Shown one piece after another: positions 50,845 to 62,100 of a DNA stretch of 64,000 bases. The stretch lies in contig OZ023214.1 in the NCBI GenBank assembly GCA_963995525.1, forward strand, positions 12,727,771 through 12,791,770. The letters are read 5' to 3'. The notes under the pieces were generated by a model, which was not told the origin of the DNA, did no database searches, and saw nothing but the letters and a program-made list of their open reading frames with translations. The number at the start of each line of letters is the position of its first letter. The first letter of the stretch is position 1. The position numbers and the translations under genes are program-made. The DNA is from Escarpia spicata. Lineage: Eukaryota; Annelida; Polychaeta; Sabellida; Siboglinidae.

Positions 50845-51555
50845 TATCTATTTACGGACCAAGAGGACACTCGTAGGCCAACTGCTCCCGTTAAAGGATG
50901 CCAGCTTTACTAACACGTACACAATCCCGACAAACACAACAGCCAATCACAATATAAAAACAGTAGGCAACAACTACGAATTCTGATCCGCTGACAACGA
51001 ACGCCGTACATAACGAGACGGAGTTGCGTGGCGTGAACCTGGACGACGCCTCGTGTTCCACTCGCTTGTTGACTACCAGTCGTTATGCAGAATACACGCG
51101 TCGGAGAAAGACGCGTATATTTTGAAAATTTTCGTCATAAAATTCGATGAATTGCTGATGCGATAAACTGGCCCAGTGCTTGTTCGAAATGGCGTACGAA
51201 GAGCTGGCATGCCAGATGTAACGAGAATGCCATCTTGAGAATGTGGCCCAGATTGCAAGTGGACAATGAAATCTTTGGTTTATTGAGTGTCCAACTATTT
51301 TATCTCTGTGAATCCCGGTTGTGTAAAGTATTTATCAACATTTCTAAACCAAATTCACGTTGCTAGCATTTGCACAATCATTATATAATATGTTCCACAC
51401 CAGTCATATTTGAGAAAGAATACCTTCTTATATCTAATCTACACTGTTTCTTCATTAACATTACTGGAACTAAGAACCGCTCTAGATCTATACTATAGCA
51501 AACGGTTATGTTACCAGTTCCTCGAAGATGTTTCAACTTGCAGAATGCGAGACAC
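50845..51555. other. Downstream of the hillarin-like gene, nothing firm
   Basis: The first 140 bases may be 3' untranslated or frame-shifted coding sequence. 51250-51530 resembles CR1-like 3' debris (GAGTGTCCAACTATTTTATC...CACAATC...TATATGT wording, compare the CR1 3' part around 40590-40700), but it is too decayed to bound. Confidence 0.45.
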
Positions 51556-51561
51556 TCGCGG

Positions 51562-51875
51562 AGCGCAGTAGCGCAGTAGCGCAGTAGCTATAACTTCGGA
51601 TTCTCGACCGAGAGAACCCGGGTTCGAATCCTATGCTGCGGTGTCGAACCTTAATCACTCTACGTTGATCCAGTTCACTCAGCTGTATGAATGAGTACCT
51701 GGCTATAGACAGTGGTGGATATTTGTGTACGAAGTCTTCGCGCATTAATTGCAGTGTGGCTGGATGCTTCACAGAGAAGTCGTGATGGTGTTCAATTGAA
51801 TAGGTCTGCTAGGAAGTAAAGTGTGAAGTCTTGATGACTGGATCGATACTGCGCTATATAAGAACATACCTTTTT
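51562..51875 (+). mobile_element. tRNA-derived SINE
   Basis: The head carries a Pol III A-box-like TAGCGCAGTAGC and a perfect B box GGTTCGAATCC at about 51629, as in a tRNA, but the cloverleaf is not intact. A GCGCAGTA unit is repeated three times at the front. The body runs to a 3' tail GCGCTATATAAGAACATACC with T-rich end, a tail shared with the reverse-complement fragment at 38621. About 315 bp. Confidence 0.72.
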
Positions 51876-52366
51876 ACTACACAAGTTCAAACTGCGCGCG
51901 ATTGTCCTGTGACATGTGTAACATCAACTGAGGATGCCAAAGCTCAACATACTAACAATTGCAAGTAAGAAGGTATTTGTTTTGTTTATGCTGCTTATAG
52001 TATTAAAATATATGCAAAATGTGCCATACTGCCTTCTGGTGATCACAAACGCAACGTTTCAAGTGAATCATAGTGATTATAAGAAAATGTGAACGTCACG
52101 TAACGACTGATATGTAGATACATTTACAAGAAATCACACATGTTAATCAAGGTGTAAGCGAGATTATGTCCACATTCACAGTTCCTGCAGATTATCTGGC
52201 CTCACGAAACTGTCTCTTCGTGTTCAGTGCTGCGTCATTGTGGCAACGTGCCGATATGAAACGAAGCCAGGGCGTTTTTAACATACAAGTTTGGGGAATT
52301 TCCCAACAGTCCTTTCACTTGCCTTGCCCCCCAGTCAAACCAACTTGTCTTCCAATCCTACCCTTG

Positions 52367-52536
52367 TGTAATATAGCCGCCCCCTGCATGTTATATACAT
52401 ACGTAGCCTATGTATTACGGACGGATCCCGTTGACTTCTGATTTCTCCGGTGCTGGTCGGAGCAGATAATAAACGACGGCCATGTTTCGTTCAGTCTGAT
52501 AAATGGTGTGTTTCATTTAAAAGCAGCAATCATACA
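52367..52536 (+). repeat. 5' LTR (170 bp)
   Basis: It matches the 3' LTR, with about 40 extra bases in the middle (AGCAGATAATAAACGACGGC and following) that the 3' LTR lacks, plus two single-base differences. Confidence 0.95.
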
Positions 52537-52604
52537 ATGGCGACGAGAATTAAGCGAACCTGCTAAGCCTACAAGTAAGCAACCGCCTACCGTACCGAAT
52601 CACC

Positions 52605-53501
52605 ATGGCTGTTCCGATCAATGTGGCCCAACTACCGACCTTCCATGCACAAAACGAGCCTTCAACAACGGCTGAACGTTGGAAAAAGTGGATACGAAAC
52701 TTTGACAGGATGGCCAGTGGGTCAGGATGCACCAATGACAAGCAAAAACGTGATTTGCTATTACACACCGCGGGCGAAGGCGTACAGGACATTTATGATA
52801 CTGAACAGCATGAAGGCGAAACCGTCGGGCAGTTCGTAACACGGTTACGACAGCTGGCATCGTCATGCGATTACGGAAACAATGTCGATGAATACATCAG
52901 AGATCAAGTAATCGATCGGTGTCGCTCTGATTCGTTGCGTACCAAACTCCTGGCTGTAGGAAAGGATCTCACGCTAAACAGGGCGATCGAGATAGCGCAA
53001 ACGAGAGAATCGTCAGAACGCCAGGCTAAAGACATGGCTCGTGGCACAGCAAACAACACAGTGTATGCTGCATTCAACAGGTCAGCACGCATACCATTTG
53101 AAACGCACACTCGTAAACCGGTCAACAGACATTCTAACACTCAGCAACGTCACGATCGGTGTACTCGCTGTGGCTTACAGGGCCATACAAGTGACGAATG
53201 CAAGTGCACACGTGATAAAGAGTGTCACAAATGTGGAGTGCGTGGACATTTCGCTGTCACGTGCCGAAGCAAACCAAGGCAGCAGTCACAGCGCAGCTCA
53301 CAGACGTGGCAAAAGAAACGTGCACAGCCAGTCAATCCGGCAACAAAAGTCAGCCAAGCGCAGCGTATGGCTGAGGACTTCATCAATCACATTGCTGACA
53401 GCTCTACGCCAAATGCCATCACTCTTGACGAAATTAAGGTGCACACAAGACAAGACGCGACCTTAAACAAGGTCATCGAGGTCATCCGCACAGGTCGTTG
53501 A
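52605..53501 (+). pseudogene. Gypsy Gag with two CCHC knuckles and remnant of the RNase H/integrase linker
   Basis: 298 codons from ATG (MAVPINVAQLPTF) to TGA. The capsid-like part has WKKWIRNFDRMASGSGC and VGQFVTRLRQLASSCDY. Two zinc knuckles follow: CTRCGLQGHTSDEC and CHKCGVRGHFAVTC (C-x2-C-x4-H-x4-C). After a basic stretch it passes straight into QRMAEDFINHIADSS and TRQDATLNKVIEVIRTGR, wording normally found between RNase H and integrase. The deletion therefore fuses gag to the end of pol. Mag/Gypsy-like. Gag packages the RNA; this copy cannot replicate on its own. Confidence 0.88.
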
Positions 53502-53544
53502 CACAGCTAACAACGAGTCAGCTGACATTGCTGCATTCCGGAAA

Positions 53545-54735
53545 GTGAGGGATGAACTGACAATGGGAGAAAATGGAGACTTTCTGCTACGAGATTCTCT
53601 CATTGTCATCCCGACAGCACTTCGCAGTCGTGTCATACAGTTGGCACATGAGGGTCATCAGGGCATCTGCAAGACCAAAGCTCTGATCAGAAGCAAAGTG
53701 TGGTTTCCAGACATAGACAAAGAAACGGAAGCAGTCGTCATGGGTTGCATTCCGTGTGTTGCAAACTCCAACCGCCGCCAGATGGAGCCATTAAACATGA
53801 CTACTCTACCGCGAGGCCCGTGGATCAATTTGAGCATTGATTTCTGGGGCCCAGTACCCACAGGCGAATATTTACTCTGCGTCACAGATGAATATTCAAG
53901 ATATCCAGTCGTTCACGTGTCCAGAAGCACCAGTGCAGAGACAGTTATGCCGATCATGGAGTCCATTTTTGCCATGTTCGGATATCCAGAAACGATAAAG
54001 TGGGACAATGGCCCACCATTCCAGAGTAATGCGTGGTCACAGTTTTTGCAGTCGTGTGGCGTCCGTCACCGCAAAATCACACCGCTATGGCCGATGGCGA
54101 ATGCACAAGTGGAGAACTTCAACAAGCCGATGATGAAGGTAGTACGTTCAGCCATCATTCAACATCGCAACTGGCGTCGCTAACTGCAGCAGTTTCTTCG
54201 AAACTATCGATCTACTCCGCATAGTTCTACGCTGTTCACACCTCACCGACTACTGTTTGGTCGAGAACCGAGAACTAAGCTACCTGAGCTGCCAACGCTT
54301 CAGAGGGTGCACCCAGAAGGTGAAGTCGTTCGCAGACAAGACGCTCGTGCAAAAGCGATAATGAAAGAGTACTCAGACGAGCGTGCACACGCTTCACATG
54401 TGAACCTACAATTGGGAGAGGTTGTACAGCAGCCTAGAGTGAACAAACTTTCTACTCCGTTCGCACCGACACCGCTCATCGTCAGTGCAATGAAAGGACC
54501 AATGGTCACCGCCGTGCGTGGTGATGGGTCCACGGTGACGCGAAATGTGTCTAAGTTCCGTCGCGTGCGAGGCTTGTCGCCCGAGGACACAGCTGCGGAC
54601 GACGACCCGCCAACAGATGATGAGTCGTCCGAGACCCGTCACGATGACGAAGAGGTGCTTAAGCCACCTGCTCTGCAAGCTGTCCGTCCACAACGAGCTC
54701 GAAAAAAGCGACAGCGCTTAATCGAGCAAATCTAG
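53545..54735 (+). pseudogene. Gypsy integrase, interrupted by one stop
   Basis: It is in a different frame from gag. Zinc-binding part: LAHEGHQGICKTKALI...GCIPC (HHCC). Catalytic D,D,E: LSIDFWGPV, IKWDNGPPFQ and NAQVENFNK. A TAA at 54181-54183 after HRNWRR interrupts it. The same frame then continues with a YRSTPHSSTLFTPHRLLFGR block and a C-terminal domain with RGDGSTVTRNVSKFRRV, ending TAG at 54733. It inserted element DNA into the host genome; this copy is inactive unless the stop is a sequencing error. Confidence 0.9.
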
Positions 54736-54996
54736 AAATTAGGTGTAGGCGGATTGCTGCCCGTTCTAGATATAGTTAGTTACACGATATAAGGGTGTAG
54801 GCGGATCGCTGCCCTTCATATCCGTTATCTAGTTAAGTGTTCAGTTAAATAACATGGCATTTTTGTGCGTTCATCTGTTTTCACAACGAACACTTTTCAC
54901 AACGAACACTTATTAGGAATCTGTGTCACAAACTTTATTGCAGTTCAATGTTCCTTTAATTAACAAATGTGACTAAGTAATCAAGGTAGAGAGGGA

Positions 54997-55126
54997 TGTA
55001 ATATAGCCGCTCCCTGCATGTTATATACATACGTAGCCTATGTATTACGGACGGATCCCGTTGACTTCGGATTTCTCCGGTGCTGGTCGGAAATGGTGTG
55101 TTTCATTTAAAAGCAGCAATCATACA
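54997..55126 (+). repeat. 3' LTR (130 bp)
   Basis: Shorter than the 5' LTR by an internal deletion just after GCTGGTCGG. Start and end are conserved. Confidence 0.94.
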
Positions 55127-55179
55127 TCTTGTTGTGAAGGTATTTACAAACTTACAATGTGCAATAGTTATTCATGAAG

Positions 55180-56035
55180 GGCAAAGTCCCGAAAGGGCAT
55201 TTTCAATGATAAAAGACAAAAAAAACAATTAGTTGGCGATCAAAATCCTTGTGAAAATGAGCATGTCCATACTATTCGGGACATAATCCCAAATGGGCTT
55301 TTCACAGTCAGAAAGGACGAACTATAATTTCCTTTTAGTTGTAAGATGACTATTTCCCAAATCATCATGTTTGATCAAAACAGCATTTTTTGTCATAAAA
55401 AGGGCAAATTACTGGACCAATGTTCTCCATACTTGCACTTTTACTGAGACAAAATACGTTGCAAAAATGAAACGGGGAATCCATCCTCCTGGTTGAGTCC
55501 GTCACTTGAATTGACTACATAAATGACTCTGAGCTTAACAAAATGTTCACTTGAACAAACGAATTCACTCTCAGTTTAATTAATATCACTGCGTAACTAG
55601 ACAACGCAGGGTTCAATATGTTACGTTCCGTTGTCCAAATAGCAACGGATGCTATAAAAGGACATAGTCTTGAGGTAAGGACACAGGCAGGGAACTTTCA
55701 CAGCAAAAAGGACAACTTTTTCCCACACACTGAAAACAATAATTTACTTTCAGTTGTAAAAATAACAACACATTGGATGTTATGTCCCAATATAAAATGT
55801 TTGGTAAATGAAACAAATTATTCATAAAATGTTTCACAAACCTGCACTTTTTATGGTAACAAAATACATCAAAGGAAAAGTGGAATGCATGTCTCTTGTT
55901 GGGTTTAACATGTTGTCTTAATTGACCACGGAAATTACTTAACAAAAATGCTCAATTTAACAAAATGTTCACCTACATGAACTGACTCACCCTAAGTATA
56001 ATCAAATTAACATAAGTGCATGACTAAATCATTCC
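55180..56035. repeat. Two diverged tandem units of about 410 bp
   Basis: 55336-55610 and 55747-56035 share, in the same order, a TTAGTTGTAA/TTCAGTTGTAA block, TTTGCACTTTTA-like, ACAAAATACRT, GACTACATAA/GACCACGGAA, TAACAAAATGTTCAC and a CTCACYCT-A-GT-TAAT block. No coding potential is recognised. Confidence 0.65.
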
Positions 56036-56036
56036 A

Positions 56037-56141
56037 ATTGGGTCTATTTACCTCTCAAGAAACTTTTTTCTTATTAAATAAATAAAAAAAATTATACAGA
56101 GAAAAAAATTAAAAGTTTCTTGATAAGTAAATATACCCAAT
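56037..56141. repeat. Imperfect hairpin with 31-nt arms
   Basis: 56037-56067 (ATTGGGTCTATTTACCTCTC and on) pairs with 56111-56141 with about three mismatches, across an A/T-rich loop. It could be a foldback MITE remnant at the end of the tandem repeat. Confidence 0.8.
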
Positions 56142-56746
56142 ATGAATAACCAAGAAACGGGATTAGCACTACATTCAAGAATAAATCATTCGTGTTTTAG
56201 TTGTGATTTCTAGGCTCTAAATATTGAATCAGTGTTATAATCTAGATGACAGAGAAAATTCACGTAATTACTTAAGAGAAAGTGCAATGACGAGAGTCAC
56301 GAAGAGCCAATACTTGCAGAGCATCTTCAGAAAGAAGGACATGACACTTTATGATGACCACTTTTCACTTGGCATTAAGTGGCAGCTGGTCAATAAGTGG
56401 CCGACACATCACGTTATGACCACCTTCAGAGGTCAAAGTGACCGGCTCCCTGTGGGGTCGTCACACCACTTGACCACTGTTCATCTTCACTTTGTTGTGC
56501 CACGGTTTTGAGTTCCGTGACTGTTTAACTGCCGACAGGGCAACTACTCGTCACTAGTAGTAGTAGTACTGCTGCTACCGGTTTTAATAATACATTATGT
56601 GTATATGTATTTTTGGTTCTTCCTGTCGTTGAAGAATATCGTTGGTGTTACTGTTATATGTAGTTAGCATTATGTATTTGGAAGACAATAGAGATTACGT
56701 GACCGGAAGTGATTGTTGCCTATCTGTAGCGTTAATATCGTAGATA
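56142..56746. other. No gene seen
   Basis: A 95-codon frame at 56224-56511 has no recognisable motif. A short AGTAGTAGTAGTACTGCTGCT repeat lies near 56560. Confidence 0.5.
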
Positions 56747-57140
56747 GGGTAGGGTGGGGCATGGAGCCCCCTTAAGGGAAAATGGGCATATTCAAGCATA
56801 CAGTAAAATGTTGAGGTTTTGTGCTTACATACGATTGCGAGGTACCTATTCCATGTTTCACCAAAGGCATTCTGTCATCTGACGGCACTAACTGTTATGA
56901 TCGTCAATTTAAAAAAAAATCCAAAGGAGGCGTCTTGCCCCATACGTGTGGCAAGACGCCCTTTAGTGTGGGGCAACCGGCCCCCAGGCGGCGTCTTGCC
57001 CCAATGAGAAATTGTGGTGAAACAAACATATATTTAATCTGCAAAATGCGTTGAATAATTTCAAATAAGAAATACGAACTTTATTAAAGCATATTAAACG
57101 ACATCTGGCAACAGATGAACAGATGGCACACAATGCACAG

Positions 57141-57332
57141 TCAATCGCTCTCCGATTCACAGTTGGGACACGTGAAAAAGGCCTGTCTCTCGGTGCAATT
57201 TTCGTGGGCCCATTTCTTGCACAGTTGACATTGCACCCACACCTCTCGTGATCTGCTGTCTTTGAATGGCTCTCCGCAGATAATGCAGGGCCAGTCTTCC
57301 TCCTCGCTACTGGAGCTCACGCGCCTTTTCTT
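57141..57332 (-). pseudogene. Tigger-like transposase C-terminal PHD-like finger
   Basis: Minus strand. KKRRVSSSSEEEDWPCIICG then EVWVQCQLCKKWAHENCTER, FFTCPNCESESD and a stop. Cys/His pattern C-x2-C...C-x2-C...H-x2-C...C-x2-C. The C-terminal EVWVQC...CPNCESESD parallels VWLQC...CPICESDSDLFG in the family 1 element. Confidence 0.85.
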
Positions 57333-57496
57333 TTGCCGTGTGTCTCTTCACTCCTGTCGCCAGGTACTTTTTCTTGAGCTTGGGTATGTGTTCTTTCTTC
57401 GCCTACTGCATAGCCAACTTGTTCTTATGCGGCGTCGCAGTGGGCGGTGTCGGCCCAGCAGTGGACGGTGGCGGGCCAGCAGTGGACAATTGCACT

Positions 57497-57958
57497 TTAG
57501 GGCGATTGAAACCGACAGTCCCTTGCATTGTTCGTATCCTGAGGCTGCCGAATAGCCAGGTCAGGGTGGCGCTTGAAGAAGCCGTGAAGCCAGTCTCGGC
57601 AGGCCATCTTTGTTTCGGCGTTGAACGTGTGCGCAAGCCCCAGTTTCACCGCGAGATCGTACGCGAGGCGCCTGACGTCCACGGTCGTCAAGCCGTACAG
57701 GCACTTCTCCATATACGCGATGTGTTCGCGCAGCGTGCATTCCACGTCAGCCGATAGTACTGGTTGCCTTGGGCCGAGAGATAGCGATCACACAGGGGCG
57801 ACTTTCTTGTCGCGGTGTCTTCGCAGCGTCCTGGCCGGAATGCCCAAACGCCGCCTGACAGCCTTCATAGGCTGATTCTCCAGCGCTGCCAGTGCCTCCT
57901 TCAACACATCGCCCCCACAAGCACCCCGTTCCGACTTGCCCTTGTACGTGCGGACCAT
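57497..57958 (-). pseudogene. Tigger-like transposase N-terminal DNA-binding region
   Basis: Minus strand, two frames. First MVRTYKGKSERGACGGDVLK then ALENQPMKAVRRRLGIPART and LRRHRDKKVAP (psq-type HTH). After a frameshift come LREHIAYMEKCLYGLTTVDV, RRLAYDLAVKLGL, NAETKMACRDWLHGFFKRHP and DLAIRQP (the Tc5/CENP-B-type second HTH). Shortly after DTNNARDCRFQSP it breaks off where the DDE domain should begin. The wording is very close to invertebrate Tigger-6-like proteins. Confidence 0.85.
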
Positions 57959-58592
57959 TTCTACAGAAGAAAATACTAGTCAGTAGATGTTTTTACATCA
58001 TAATATAATGCAATAACTATTGGTAATATAGAATGATATCAAACATAATATACAAATACTATAAATAAAATAATATTTAATTGTAGCTCTAAGGCTAGGC
58101 CTTGCACGTCAGCCTATGTTGCATGTGTAAAACAAACAATTAAAAAACGTGGGGTAAGACGCCCCTCAAGGGGCAAGAAGCCCCCGGGGCGTCTTGCCCC
58201 ACGTCGTTGGGGGCGTCTTGCCCCTAGTAGGTTTCATGCAGACATGTGTCGATGGTCAAATTACATTTAACTATCGCCCGTTTTGCATGGTAATAATTGA
58301 AACTACTGACATAAACGATGCATAAAGTAACGACTATGTGATATCGCACGTAATCTCTGTCTCATAATCATACATCTAGTATGTAAAATTTTAACATCAA
58401 ACAAGCCTAAAAACTTCAAATTCACGTTTTTGTTACTCACCGTTGTTTTAGCGTTCTTGCGCGTTCGGACGCAATGAATGCTAGGTGGCAGCTTTGTTTT
58501 TATCCACCAGAGACAGGCAGCAAACGATCGAAATATTGAAATACCCAGGGGGCGTCTTACCTCGAGGGGGCTTCTTACCTCACCCTACCCTA

Positions 58593-59180
58593 CGTAAAAA
58601 TAAAAAGCTGTATTTATGGAAGGTTGTCATGTTACTATTGTGTTCAACACAATATTAGTGGCTAAAACGACGAGAAAGTGAAAACGGTGCGAAAATGTCA
58701 TGTAAGACGCCACGAAAAATGTGTCAATAACTATTGTCTAATGTTAGGTCGATCGTACATACATTGTTTCCAGTTGTGATATTGAATCAAATTGCCTTGT
58801 TTATATACCACTGGGCATATTTTAAACAAACACTCGATAAAACCATTCGCACTTACCCCGTCGTAAACCACGACGTGATCAATTAGAATTAGAATTAGAA
58901 CGGCACTTTAAAGCGATTCTTTGTAAGCTAATATACTTTTGAGATGTACTGTATCAAAACGTGATAATTTCCCATAACTACTTTCTCTGCTACTTATGTC
59001 TTGCATGTTTATGCATTATTTGGGTGTTATCAGCGCTAGAAGCCGATAAATAATTGTGTTTACGCGAATAATTTTGAGCTTGCTGCCACATGGATGATTA
59101 AATGCAGCCCGAATATAATGATTATTCATGCATGCGCAGTTAAACGCACAGAGACTGGTGACGTCACACACACAGTCAAC
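58593..59180. other. Possible promoter region with a CRE palindrome
   Basis: TGACGTCA at 59159-59166, preceded by CATGCGCAG (59131), 15 bases upstream of a candidate start codon. Otherwise nothing recognised. Confidence 0.3.
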
Positions 59181-59195
59181 ATGTCAGATTCCGAG
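59181..59195 (+). CDS. Possible minimal first coding exon (MSDSE)
   Basis: ATGTCAGATTCCGAG is followed at once by a consensus donor GTGAGT, in a favourable context (AACATGT) 15 bases after a CRE palindrome. Short first exons of this type are common in animal genes. No further exon could be identified in the window, so the product is unknown and the call is tentative. Confidence 0.28.
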
Positions 59196-59199
59196 GTGA

Positions 59200-62100
59200 G
59201 TTGTTGCATGTAATAGCTTTTTAAATCAGCAGTTCGTAGACATAATGTATACTGACAGGTGCTTTTAACAATGCAGGAAGCATATGCATTGTTTATTTAT
59301 CTTGCTTCTAATACCATCCATTGGGTAACTTTTCGATTAAGTATAATTATAACATCCGACCTATCAATCCGACTGTCCGCGCGGGGGCGACGGCTACGGC
59401 AGCAGTCAGTGCTGGTTGTGTCTGTGTGTCTACGGATCTTGCCTTTCCAGTCAGCCGTTTTTGAAAAGTCGCTGTTTCCCCGCTTATTTGAACCGAAACG
59501 TGAAAATGTGAGATTCATACGTTCACAGATTGTTTCTAATGCTACAGCTACGATTGTTAGTAAACCTGGATGGCTTGTCATCATTCAATATAAAAGTTTT
59601 AGGTTTGTTAAAAAGTACACAATACCGTGTTGCCACGGATTTTTGCGATGTATACACGAACTTCGGACACTAGCAGATCTGCACTCTAGTATACATAAGT
59701 TTTTATCCATGAATATATTAAAAAAATATATAATAATAGATCAGATCAAACTGTGCTGCTTCATGTGAATAGCACATTTGATATTAATAGTACTCGCTAA
59801 AAAAACATACAAATTAAACATTTATTTTTGACATGTTACTTTACCGTTACTGTAACTTTTTGCGAGAATGGCCCATATGTGTATAAATACAACATTAATT
59901 ATTAGAGCAAGAATAAAAGAAATCATACAATGCACTCTGGATAAGGTCAAACCTCCAGGGACCCATAACAATATTGATAAGTGGAACTTCTGATAAATAG
60001 AAAGTTATCAGTAAGTCCCCTTATTGGGACCTATACCCAGGACTGAGGGAAAAGATTGGCTTAACTTTGCGAAAATCAACTAATGTGAGTTCAAATTATC
60101 TGGAGTGCACTGTATTTGACCAATGCATACATATAATGATGTAGAAACAAATTAAAAGTTGGCCAAAGTAATGGATTTGGATTTTAGTTTGACTGAATCA
60201 GTTGTATTTCTTTTCCATTTAGCCAACTGTACACTTGGTGATAAGTTCCATAATCTAATATCTAAACTGAATTAATCTGCACAGTGTTGAATTAGTTAAC
60301 TCAAATTTATGCTTCTTCACTTTCCCATAAGCCGTAAGGATCTTTGGGGTACACTTAACAGCACTCTTCATGTTTCCCTGTTCTCCACAGCCCCCTGGGA
60401 GTCGGCTAACATATTTATGCTCCGTTTCCTAAATTCAACTTTGTTTATTTGCAGGAACATTTTAACCATCAATAGTTTTTAAAATAACCGAGCTGATGGA
60501 AAGATGAAATTGAAGAGCTCTACTCAACAGTGCCATTAATTGGAAAATGGGTCACCTGACATAAGATGGTGCCTGACTTTGTTCTGCCCCATTCTGTTCT
60601 GTGCGACATCTACTGGGAAGTTGTACATCACTTCGTGTTTCAAATGGATGTGTGCATCTGATAGCTTTGTGTATCAAAATGCATAGCAGTGCTATTAATT
60701 GGACAATGTGTTAACTGACACAGTAGTGAAGATGTCTGACTTTGTTCTTCTACATTAGTTCCGTGTGGCTTCTGCTGGGAATATGTACATCACTACATGT
60801 TTCAAAAGGATTTATGCAATCGATCGATTTGTGCATCCAAATGCACAACATCCCGTCATTATGTTGCAAAACAGGAGTACATAATAACATTTATGCTTTC
60901 TTATGCTCATCATGTTTGGAATATGTTGTACAGCATATAAAAAAAAAAAAATTGAAACTACATTGTGTAAATGAACTATACTGGGAGTAGCGTATAAATA
61001 GGTGTCGACACACTTGCTTTTACAATAATTCTGAAAAATTATAAAATATAAATGTTCCACAACATTCAAAATGTTTTATGGATCTCCTTGAGTTAAATAC
61101 ACCAATGATGACTGAAAACAGTGTTTTAAAATACGCGTTACTTTTAAAGTTTTGTAATTTTATAACGTTACCTAAACGTTTCATTAAAACTAAACTTAAG
61201 TATGTATAGCCAGATGTACCTAGTGAAAAAGGAACATGATAGAATCATAGGTGAGATTTCGCATGTTTTGATATGCCAACAAAAACAATGCCAATCATTC
61301 AATACAATGTCATTGGCGGCTTCGACCTTCGTGCGTGGAGAGCTGGTGTTTTTTCTTTTAAATCAATCCGTCTGTCATGAGCTGTCGCTGTGTTCATTCT
61401 TCGTTTATTCCATATATTTTCTTTCTTTTCTTTGTTGAATCTCTGACATAAACAGCAACTGGTCCACGTTTCCTTTAAATAATTTTATTGGTCACGACTC
61501 ATTGCTTGGCGGTGGCTAATCCAAATACACACATGTCGATGACGTTTTTCTTGCATCTATTAACTCGGCGTAGCTAATCGAAGTCTGACGGACTGTCCCG
61601 AATTTTCATGAGCTTGCCTTATAGTAGTTATACGAATCGCGAAGGAACAAACATTTTCTAAGAATCGTTTTAAACTTAAATACAGAAAATAATTTTTCAG
61701 AAACCAACCTAAGGATGAACGTTGTAAACTCTAAACCAGACCGGTGTTGCCTGTCATAAAACAACTTTTAAACATCGTATCTATGATCAGAACGAACTTT
61801 CAATAGATAAATAAACGACACAAATGTACGAGTTCGGTTATTTATTATCTTCCTGCAGAGAAGTGTATGTACTGAATTCAAGCATCATATTCGACATACT
61901 AAGCAAACAGCAACAACGACTTCCCCTGGTCAACGAATTCTTGCATTTCATATATGTGTACTTCAACTTGGCTGATCCGTTTTTAGGTCGATCACCTTGC
62001 AATGATGTCTAGTCTGTTTTGATCGCGCTTCTGTCAAAGCGGCGGCAGTTACGATGCGTCTGGCAAAATTGCTGCGGAGTCAACACGTCGTTCTTTTGAA

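Larger units (their letters stand above)
52367..55126 (+). mobile_element. Gypsy-type LTR retrotransposon, internally deleted
   Basis: Two LTRs in direct orientation (52367-52536 and 54997-55126), starting TGTAATATAG and ending ATACA. Between them are gag with two zinc knuckles and an integrase, but protease, RT and most of RNase H are missing. A possible primer-binding site TGGCGACGAG starts just after the 5' LTR, and a purine tract AGAGAGGGA precedes the 3' LTR. The flanks share CTTG, a probable 4-bp target duplication. Confidence 0.93.
56747..58590 (-). mobile_element. Pogo/Tigger-like element, family 2 (1844 bp)
   Basis: Ends: GGGTAGGGTGGGGCATGGAG at the left; the right end in reverse reads GGGTAGGGTGAGGTAAGAAG. 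Both are flanked by TA (56745-56746 and 58591-58592). Motifs of the form GGGGCAAGACGCC recur in four clusters: at the ends and at 56929-57002 and 58151-58224. It carries the N-terminal HTH and the C-terminal PHD-like finger of a Tigger-like transposase, with the DDE core deleted. Its design is that of the 1.1-kb family 1 element at 36247, but its iterons and coding sequence are clearly diverged. Confidence 0.88.

Noticed and set aside
51562..51645. Functional tRNA gene
   Set aside because: The B box is perfect, but the acceptor and anticodon arms do not close and a 3' SINE body follows.
57262..57875. Plus-strand ORFs across the pogo-like element
   Set aside because: Shadows of the minus-strand Tigger-like fragments, whose HTH and zinc-finger motifs are clear.
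59259..59768. 169-codon plus-strand ORF with an overlapping 95-codon minus ORF
   Set aside because: Neither has recognisable domains, and composition is like surrounding AT-rich DNA. Mutual overlap suggests chance.
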